Assembly (NCBI GenBank): GCA_905370345.1
Contig: CAJPKE010000002.1
Coordinates: 1 to 44,887, forward strand
Source: Candidatus Saccharibacteria bacterium UBA6209
Lineage (GTDB): Bacteria; Patescibacteriota; Saccharimonadia; Saccharimonadales; Saccharimonadaceae
Reading direction: 5' to 3'
DNA length: 44,887 bases
The notes under the pieces were generated by a model. It was not told where the DNA came from. It did not search any database and was given only the letters and a program-made list of their open reading frames with translations. The position numbers and the translations under genes were made by a program. Of this stretch, positions 38,980 through 44,887 are shown one piece after another. Position 1 is the first letter of the stretch; the number at the start of each line of letters is the position of its first letter.

Positions 38980-40725
38980 ATGCAGCGGCTTATTCGTTCA
39001 AGAACTGGTTGGTTGGCCATCGCTTTACTAGTAGTGATGGCGGCTTTTGTGTTGCGATTATTTCAATTGCAGATTTTGCAATATGGCAAATATACGGAAT
39101 TAGCGCGAGCAAGTCAGCAACGTCAATTTATCATTCCTGCGGAGCGCGGGAAAATTTATATGATGGACGGGAAAACGCCAGTTCCTGTGGTGCTTAATCA
39201 GGCGGTTTATACGGTGATTGCGGACCCGCAGTCGATTGACGATAAAGAGCGGAATCAGCTTGTTGATAGTTTGAGAGAAATTGCTGGCGGCGAAATGACG
39301 GAAAATGTATCTGAACGGCTCAATAATAAAAAGTCGCGCTATGAAGTTTTGGCGAAAAATATTACCAGAACTCAAGCGGAAAAATTGAAAAAGAAAAACT
39401 TTGCGGGCGTGCTATACCAGCAAAGTTCTATTCGAAATTATCCTGAGGGCGAACTGGGCGCGCACGTGCTTGGATTTGTGAATGCGGCTGGCGAAGGTCA
39501 ATATGGCGTCGAAGGCTCTTTGAATAAGCAGCTTAAGGGTCGGAACGGGCTATTACAATCTGTAACTGACGTGAGGAATATACCTTTGACAGTTGGAAAA
39601 AATAATATGCGAATCGAGGCGAAATCTGGCGACAATTTGGCGCTGACGGTGGATAGGAATATTCAAAGCCAGACTGAATTGGCACTGAAAAAGGGAATTG
39701 AAGCGGCTGGCGCCACCGAGGGAAGTGTGATTGTTATGAATCCGAAAAACGGTCAAGTTTTGGCGATGGCGAATTACCCGACCTACAATCCAGCGGATTT
39801 TGCCAAGCAGAAAAACGGGTCGGTGTTTGTGGACAGCGCATCGATGGTGCCATTTGAGCCAGGATCGATTATCAAGTCTTTTAGTTTTGCTACGGCAATT
39901 GATAAGGGTGTTGTATCACCGTCTACAACTTATAATAATACCGATTGTATAAAGGTTGCCGACCGCACGATGTGCAACGCCCTAAGAGGTTTGGGCGGTC
40001 CAATGACGATTCAAGGTGCGTTTAACAATTCGCTCAACGTCGGCACGATTACCGCGATTCGAAAATTAGGAAATGGCTCGCAGATTAATTTGCCGGCTCG
40101 CCAGATTTTGTATGAATATTATCACGATAAATTTGGCTTTGGCGCTAAAACTGGAATTGAGCTGGGCGAGGCTTCGGGCTATATTTATCCGCCGGATAGC
40201 GCTGAAGGAAATGAGGTTCGTTATTCGGCTATGACTTACGGGCAAAGTATGAATTTGACTACGATTCAGGTCGCAGCTGGATTTTCATCGCTAGTTAATG
40301 GCGGTCAATACTATAAGCCAACCGTTCTCGTTGGTGCAATTGACGAATCTGGCAATTTGAAACCGTCGGAAAATAAAGTTATTCGCCAAACCGTAAGCGG
40401 CGGCACGTCATCGCAGATGCGAACGATGCTAACGACGGCGCGCCGATCTTCATTCTTGTCAAAGAGCGACAAGTCTGGTTATGAAATCGGCGGAAAAACT
40501 AGTACTTCTGAAACGGTGGTCAATGGCGCTTATACGCAGAAGGAAACGATTGCTGCATATATTGGTTATGGCGGTGGAAAAAACGGTGCCGAATATGTCA
40601 TAATGGTACGTGTAGCGGCTCCGGGAAGAGGGATTAACTTACAGGGAAATCTCCATGCCGGACCAATTTTTACAGATATATCCAATTGGATGATTGATTA
40701 TATGAAAATAGCACCAAAGGAATAA
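38980..40725 (+). CDS. ftsI: Peptidoglycan transpeptidase FtsI/PBP2 class
   Basis: The 581-residue class B penicillin-binding protein cross-links septal peptidoglycan. It has an N-terminal anchor (about residues 11-32), a dimerisation/pedestal domain (about 45-225) and the transpeptidase domain. Active-site motifs: SxxK in EPGSIIKSF near residue 295, SxN in NNSLNVGT near 350, and KT-S in IGGKTSTSET near 505, where the common KTG is KTS. TGATATAAT (box 38962-38967) lies 12 nt before the ATG. FtsW follows two genes later as its glycosyltransferase partner. Confidence 0.95.
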   Translation: MQRLIRSRTGWLAIALLVVMAAFVLRLFQLQILQYGKYTELARASQQRQFIIPAERGKIYMMDGKTPVPVVLNQAVYTVIADPQSIDDKERNQLVDSLREIAGGEMTENVSERLNNKKSRYEVLAKNITRTQAEKLKKKNFAGVLYQQSSIRNYPEGELGAHVLGFVNAAGEGQYGVEGSLNKQLKGRNGLLQSVTDVRNIPLTVGKNNMRIEAKSGDNLALTVDRNIQSQTELALKKGIEAAGATEGSVIVMNPKNGQVLAMANYPTYNPADFAKQKNGSVFVDSASMVPFEPGSIIKSFSFATAIDKGVVSPSTTYNNTDCIKVADRTMCNALRGLGGPMTIQGAFNNSLNVGTITAIRKLGNGSQINLPARQILYEYYHDKFGFGAKTGIELGEASGYIYPPDSAEGNEVRYSAMTYGQSMNLTTIQVAAGFSSLVNGGQYYKPTVLVGAIDESGNLKPSENKVIRQTVSGGTSSQMRTMLTTARRSSFLSKSDKSGYEIGGKTSTSETVVNGAYTQKETIAAYIGYGGGKNGAEYVIMVRVAAPGRGINLQGNLHAGPIFTDISNWMIDYMKIAPKE

Positions 40726-40727
40726 AT

Positions 40728-41765
40728 ATGGGAATAGCTTTACAAACAATGACCAACGAATTGACGCACGTATTTTTACTGAGCGTCGGCGCGTTTTTAC
40801 TAGCGATGTTTTTAACGCCAATTTATACGTTTTTCGCTTATCGATATCGCTTCTGGAAGCGTCAAAGGTCGGAAAGCACTGATGGGAAAAAGCTGAAGGT
40901 TTTTGCCAAATTCCAAGCGGCAAAATTGCGGCGAAACATCCCGACGATGGCTGGAGTGATTGGCGTAATTTCAATCTTTGTGGTGACGATTTTCTTCAAT
41001 TTAGACCGAGCACAGACCTGGCTTCCTTTGGCGGCGTTGGTTGGTGGCGGAATTGTTGGGCTAATTGACGATATCATCAATCTACGCGGTTTGGGTGGCG
41101 GCGCGGCTGGGCTTCGTAGTCCAGTGAAGTTTGCGCTGATTACGTTGATTGGCGTGGTGCTTGGTTGGTTTTTCTTTGCCAAACTGGGCGTGGCGAGTTT
41201 TCACGTGCCGTTTGTGGGTGAGGTGAATATTGGTTGGTTAATAGTTCCTTTGTTCGCATTTGCGGTGGTGGCTACTGGTAACGCTGTTAATATTTCTGAC
41301 GGAATGGACGGACTGGCGGGTGGGCTGCTCAGTATTAGCTTTGGGGCGTTTGGTGTGATTGCCTTATTGCAACAGCATGTATTGTTAGCGGGATTTTGTT
41401 TCACTGTAGTTGGTGTGCTTCTGAGCTATTTGTGGTTCAATATTTATCCCGCTCGATTCTTCATGGGTGACGTTGGAAGTTTTGCTTATGGCGCGTGTTT
41501 GGGCGTTGTGGCGATGTTAACCGACTCTCTACTCCTGCTTCCTGTGATTGGCTTGCTATTTGTAATTGAGGCGGGATCAAGCTTGACTCAAATCGTCAGT
41601 AAGAAGCTGTTTAAGAGAAAGATTTTCTTATCTGCGCCAATTCATCATCACTTGGAGGCGATTGGTTGGCCAGAAACTAAAGTGACGATGCGTTTTTGGG
41701 TTATTGGTTGCGTGATGGCGTTTATCGGCGTGATGCTGGCGCTTGCTGGAGGTCATATTGCGTAA
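40728..41765 (+). CDS. mraY: Phospho-N-acetylmuramoyl-pentapeptide transferase
   Basis: MraY transfers phospho-MurNAc-pentapeptide to undecaprenyl phosphate, forming lipid I. The 345-residue polytopic enzyme has TMAGVIGVISIF near the start, LIDDIINLRG (the Asp pair) near residue 115, NAVNISDGMDGLAGG near 184, MGDVGSFAYGA and the histidine motif APIHHHLEAIGW near 304. It starts 2 nt after the ftsI stop and overlaps the ftsW start. The murE and murF genes that often flank it are absent. Confidence 0.96.
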   Translation: MGIALQTMTNELTHVFLLSVGAFLLAMFLTPIYTFFAYRYRFWKRQRSESTDGKKLKVFAKFQAAKLRRNIPTMAGVIGVISIFVVTIFFNLDRAQTWLPLAALVGGGIVGLIDDIINLRGLGGGAAGLRSPVKFALITLIGVVLGWFFFAKLGVASFHVPFVGEVNIGWLIVPLFAFAVVATGNAVNISDGMDGLAGGLLSISFGAFGVIALLQQHVLLAGFCFTVVGVLLSYLWFNIYPARFFMGDVGSFAYGACLGVVAMLTDSLLLLPVIGLLFVIEAGSSLTQIVSKKLFKRKIFLSAPIHHHLEAIGWPETKVTMRFWVIGCVMAFIGVMLALAGGHIA

Positions 41766-43050
41766 TTCGATCGCCAAAAATCGTCAATCTATCGCTCAGC
41801 CGGTTAGAAGTCACCGACCGATGTATCAGATTGTACTTTATATGGGACTTTTGTTGCTACTTGGGCTGATTGTTATGTATGCACTGGGGCCGCAACGCGC
41901 CAACGTGATGAATTATGCTTATGGCACGAATTATAGCGATACGTATTTCTTTGGCAAGCAGCTGACGAGTGTGCTTATTGCTGTCGTGGCTTTTTCTGCG
42001 TTTTATTTTACACCGTACAAATGGTTTACTGGCGAGAGATCAAAATACATTCTTTATGCTGGATTTGCGCTATGCATTTTGCTATTTCTTTCGGGCGCGG
42101 TACTTCATTTGTCGTTTGCGCAAGAAACTAACGGTGCGTATCGATGGTTTTATCTGGGAGGATTAGGTAGTTTTCAACCGGCAGAGTTACTTAAATATGG
42201 CGTACTATTGTTTTTGGCGGGATTTTTAGGGCGTCGCTCACAACAGGGAAAATTGAACGACATCCAAGAAACTATCATTCCGCTGGGCATTATTTCCGGA
42301 TTATCGCTGCTGATGATTGTGTTTTTACAAAAAGACTTGGGAACGGGAATTTCGTTGATAGCGATTATCTTATCAATGATTTTAGTGGCTGGAATTGATT
42401 GGAAGATTTTCAAGAAGATTCTGGCGATTGTTGCACTTTGTGGTTTGGTGATGATTTTTACGTCGCCACACCGAATTGAGCGCGTGATGACATTTGTGCA
42501 GGGCGACAGCCATAAAGGGACGAGCAGCCAGGAGAACAAGAATTATCACATTCAGCAGGCCAGGATTGCGATTGGTTCTGGCGGGCTTCTGGGGCTTGGA
42601 ATTGGTAAAAGCGTTCAGGCGACAGGATATCTTCCAGAGGCGACTAACGACTCAATTTTTGCCGTCATGGGAGAAACGTTTGGCTTCGTTGGCTTAATGG
42701 CTATATTGGCGCTGTTTACGGCGTTACTCTTGTCAATTTTGCACGTAGCCGCGAGACTTCCGAACGTGACGTTGCGGCTAATTGTGGCGGGAATTTTTGG
42801 CTGGATCGCGTCGCATGTAATATTGAATATTGCTGCAATGACAGGGTTGGCGCCGCTTACTGGAATCCCGTTGCCATTATTAAGTTATGGCGGTACAAGC
42901 ATGTTATTTATCGCGGCAGCGCTCGGTTTAGTTTTCCAAATTTCCAAATATACGTCACATAAAGCATTAGAGGAGGGTGAAAGTGGCCAAGATCTTAGCG
43001 GTCGGCGGCGGCTCAGGCGGACACGTTACGCCAGTGGTAGCCGTATTTAG
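41758..43050 (+). CDS. ftsW: Lipid II polymerase FtsW (SEDS family)
   Basis: FtsW polymerises lipid II at the septum with its partner FtsI. The 430-residue protein has about ten membrane segments and family landmarks GSFQPAELLKYGVLLFLA, FLQKDLGTGISLIAI, YHIQQARIAIGSGGLLGLGI, YLPEATNDSIFAVMGE and GIPLPLLSYGGTSML. The TTG at 41758 is chosen because GGAGGT at 41748-41753 precedes it; a TTG at 41743 is upstream of that site. The start lies inside the end of mraY and the gene overlaps murG by 68 nt. Confidence 0.93.
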   Translation: MRNSIAKNRQSIAQPVRSHRPMYQIVLYMGLLLLLGLIVMYALGPQRANVMNYAYGTNYSDTYFFGKQLTSVLIAVVAFSAFYFTPYKWFTGERSKYILYAGFALCILLFLSGAVLHLSFAQETNGAYRWFYLGGLGSFQPAELLKYGVLLFLAGFLGRRSQQGKLNDIQETIIPLGIISGLSLLMIVFLQKDLGTGISLIAIILSMILVAGIDWKIFKKILAIVALCGLVMIFTSPHRIERVMTFVQGDSHKGTSSQENKNYHIQQARIAIGSGGLLGLGIGKSVQATGYLPEATNDSIFAVMGETFGFVGLMAILALFTALLLSILHVAARLPNVTLRLIVAGIFGWIASHVILNIAAMTGLAPLTGIPLPLLSYGGTSMLFIAAALGLVFQISKYTSHKALEEGESGQDLSGRRRLRRTRYASGSRI

Positions 43051-44146
43051 AGAATTACAGAAAACTGGTGATCACGAGCTTCGTTTTTGGTGTGATAAAA
43101 AATTTGGCGCCAGCGCACGTGGGATTTTTGCTAAGTTCGACGAGGATATTCCGGTCGATTTGATTATTGCTGGAAAATTACGCCGATATCACGGAAAAAG
43201 CATCTCATTTCATCTGCATCCGTCAATTTTATTCCCAAATTTGCGCGACGGTTTTAAGGTGTTGGTTGGATTTTTTCAGAGTTTATTTAAGCTTATGAAG
43301 TGGCGTCCAGATGTTATTTTCATTAAGGGTGGATATGTTTGTTTGCCAGTTGGTTATGCGGCTCGGTTATTAAGAATCCCGTTGGTTTTGCATGATTCTG
43401 ACGCGCATCCAGGTTTGACAAATCGCTTATTGAGTCCCTTCGCAAAAGCTATCGGCACGGGCGCACCACTTGAATATTACAATTATCCGCCAGAAAAAGC
43501 TTCATATGTCGGTATTCCAGTTGCGCCAGAATTCCATCCATATTCTGAGGCTGAGAGGAAAGAATTGAAGGAAAAATTAGGCTTTAATGTCAATAAACCG
43601 CTAGTTGTTATTACGGGCGGTGGACTCGGAGCCGGGCGAATTAATTCCGCGATTGTAGCAATTAGGGAAAACCTGCTTTCTGAGGCTTCGGTATTTTTGA
43701 TATCGGGAAATCAGCAATATGAAGAAATTCTCAAGCAAACCGACGAACGGGAGGGCTGGCGATTGCAGGCGTTTGTTCACGACGGAATGGCGGAAGTTTT
43801 GGCGGCGGCGGATATAGTTGTGACCAGGGCAGGGGCGACTACTCTTCTGGAATTGGCGGCGCTACATAAACCGACAATTATCATCCCTAACGGCCATTTG
43901 ACAGGCGGGCATCAATTGAAAAATGCTAAAGTTTATCAGGACGCATTGGCGGCGTTGATAGTTTCCGAAGACGAGTTGGATAAGGACAACCAAATCTTGG
44001 CACAAAAAATAATTGGCGTATTAAAATCTAAGAAAATTCTTAAAGGTCTGGGTGATAACTTCGGTAAATTTGCCAAGCCAAACGCGGCTAAAGATATGGC
44101 GAAGATTATTCTTACTACAGTGCGAAGGCAGGGTAGGCGAAAGTGA
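42983..44146 (+). CDS. murG: UDP-GlcNAc:lipid I N-acetylglucosaminyltransferase
   Basis: MurG converts lipid I to lipid II at the cytoplasmic membrane face. The 387-residue GT-B enzyme begins MAKILAVGGGSGGHVTPVVA, with the glycine-rich donor loop, and contains IFIKGGYVCLPVGYAARLL, VVITGGGLGAGRIN, VTRAGATTLLELAAL and NGHLTGGHQLKNA. The GTG at 42983 is chosen for AGGAGG at 42971-42976, placed 6 nt before; a GTG at 42977 overlaps that site. It starts within the end of ftsW and its stop overlaps ftsQ. Confidence 0.95.
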   Translation: MAKILAVGGGSGGHVTPVVAVFRELQKTGDHELRFWCDKKFGASARGIFAKFDEDIPVDLIIAGKLRRYHGKSISFHLHPSILFPNLRDGFKVLVGFFQSLFKLMKWRPDVIFIKGGYVCLPVGYAARLLRIPLVLHDSDAHPGLTNRLLSPFAKAIGTGAPLEYYNYPPEKASYVGIPVAPEFHPYSEAERKELKEKLGFNVNKPLVVITGGGLGAGRINSAIVAIRENLLSEASVFLISGNQQYEEILKQTDEREGWRLQAFVHDGMAEVLAAADIVVTRAGATTLLELAALHKPTIIIPNGHLTGGHQLKNAKVYQDALAALIVSEDELDKDNQILAQKIIGVLKSKKILKGLGDNFGKFAKPNAAKDMAKIILTTVRRQGRRK

Positions 44147-44887
44147 AATTCCCCTTCTCTAAGAAAAAATCGGACGAGAATCTAAGTCGTCGAGAAATCG
44201 CGGCGCGTCGTCGGACTGAGAATTACGAGGATTTGCCTGCCCAATCGTATCGTCGGAACAGGACGCTTAATAGCCGCCAAACATCCTCTCCTTTGGAGAC
44301 TTCTGAGAGACTTGAGACGCACGAATTGGTGAAGAAACGCCGCCGTGTAATGCGGAAAATGCTTGCGACTGCGGTAAGTCTGCTTATTGTGATATTCCTT
44401 TTGTTTCAATTGACAATCAATATTTCAATCCAAACTCCCGACGCAAAAAGTTCCAGCAACGCTAATAAATACGTGAGCGTTCTTAATGAATATTACAGCG
44501 CCCATCCAGCGGAGAGATTTCGGTTTTTCCTCAATAATAATGACTTAAAGCAATTCTTTTTACAGAAAGCTCCTGAGGTAAAAAATATTCGCGTGGAGGG
44601 AGATTTTTTAGCGCGATCAGCCGTTAAGTTGACGTTTAGACAGCCAGTGGCTCAGTGGTCTTCCGGGGATAAGATTTATTTTGTTGATGATAGCGGTGTT
44701 ACTTTTGAGCAGAATTATTTTGCCGCGCCTACGGTTGCTGTTCGTGATGAGAGTGGCCTACCGACTAGAGGTGGTCAAGAAGTTATCAATCGTCAGTTCT
44801 TGAGCTTCCTTGGTCAAGCCGTGTCTGAATTTTCGCAACATAAAATGAATGTTTCAGAGGTTATTCTGCCAGCTAATACTGTACGCC
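44143..44887 (+). CDS. ftsQ: FtsQ/DivIB-like division protein (3' end outside the window)
   Basis: The GTG at 44143 overlaps the murG stop (GTGA). The frame is open to the window end (248 residues visible). It has a long basic cytoplasmic N-terminus (about residues 1-72, RREIAARRRTENYED), one membrane segment (about 73-92, LATAVSLLIVIFLLFQL) and an extracytoplasmic part with a POTRA-like segment (NDLKQFFLQKAPEVKNIRVE, then AVKLTFRQPVAQWSSGDKIY). This topology and its place after murG fit FtsQ/DivIB. The murC and murB genes often found between murG and ftsQ are absent. Confidence 0.85.
   Translation, partial: MKFPFSKKKSDENLSRREIAARRRTENYEDLPAQSYRRNRTLNSRQTSSPLETSERLETHELVKKRRRVMRKMLATAVSLLIVIFLLFQLTINISIQTPDAKSSSNANKYVSVLNEYYSAHPAERFRFFLNNNDLKQFFLQKAPEVKNIRVEGDFLARSAVKLTFRQPVAQWSSGDKIYFVDDSGVTFEQNYFAAPTVAVRDESGLPTRGGQEVINRQFLSFLGQAVSEFSQHKMNVSEVILPANTVR

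Overview
The window looks like a slice of a small, reduced-genome bacterium of the Patescibacteria (CPR), most likely Saccharibacteria (TM7). This is inferred from overall gene style and content: very compact packing, a minimal division/cell-wall (dcw) cluster without Mur ligase genes, ordinary use of UGA as stop with an RF2 gene, and promoters placed directly against start codons. I could not run a database search, so the lineage is a judgement. No tRNA, rRNA, CRISPR array, insertion sequence or integrase was found.

Layout: (1) 1-4246: the end of an unknown acidic protein, then an operon of ABC permease, ABC ATPase, PadR regulator and PspC-domain membrane protein behind a promoter carrying two palindromes. 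(2) 4312-13875: housekeeping genes: uppP, serS, hpf, secA, an M16-type peptidase, murD, hpt (minus strand) and prfB. (3) 13896-17984: a cell-separation module: ftsE, ftsX, a coiled-coil/CHAP peptidoglycan hydrolase of PcsB type, and a PDZ-containing C-terminal processing protease. (4) 18026-27824: a receiver protein, an unknown coiled-coil protein, rpmA and a Trm11-like methyltransferase (both minus), a flippase-like membrane protein, xseA/xseB, a PsbP-like exported protein, a soluble histidine kinase with its receiver, recO, glyS and an aspartoacylase-like hydrolase. (5) 27881-36405: the accessory stretch: two NUDIX hydrolases, two related unknown proteins, an SDR enzyme, a YvcK/CofD-like gene whose 3' end is duplicated around an inserted cassette, a divergent RelA/SpoT-like protein, RNase H, and a two-gene unit of a DUF4868 (KwaB-like) protein and a Pif1-like helicase. 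(6) 36406-44887: a probable small RNA, then the dcw cluster mraZ-rsmH-ftsL-ftsI-mraY-ftsW-murG-ftsQ, the last gene cut by the window end.

The most striking regulatory feature is that at least 17 genes on both strands have a TATAAT-like -10 box ending only 6-8 nt before the start codon, so transcription should begin at or next to the start codon (leaderless mRNA). Genes inside operons instead use Shine-Dalgarno sequences or overlapping stop/start codons. This pattern corrects several gene starts: serS, prfB, the flippase-like gene and the YvcK-like gene.

Most interesting leads: a perfect 56-bp direct repeat bounding an inserted sORF-NUDIX-phosphatase remnant; a RelA/SpoT-like protein with altered hydrolase residues; the KwaB-like/Pif1 pair as a candidate defence unit; a short promoter-hairpin-T-tract transcript upstream of mraZ; MraZ-type operator repeats inside the dcw promoter; and a possible leader peptide plus terminator upstream of ftsL.
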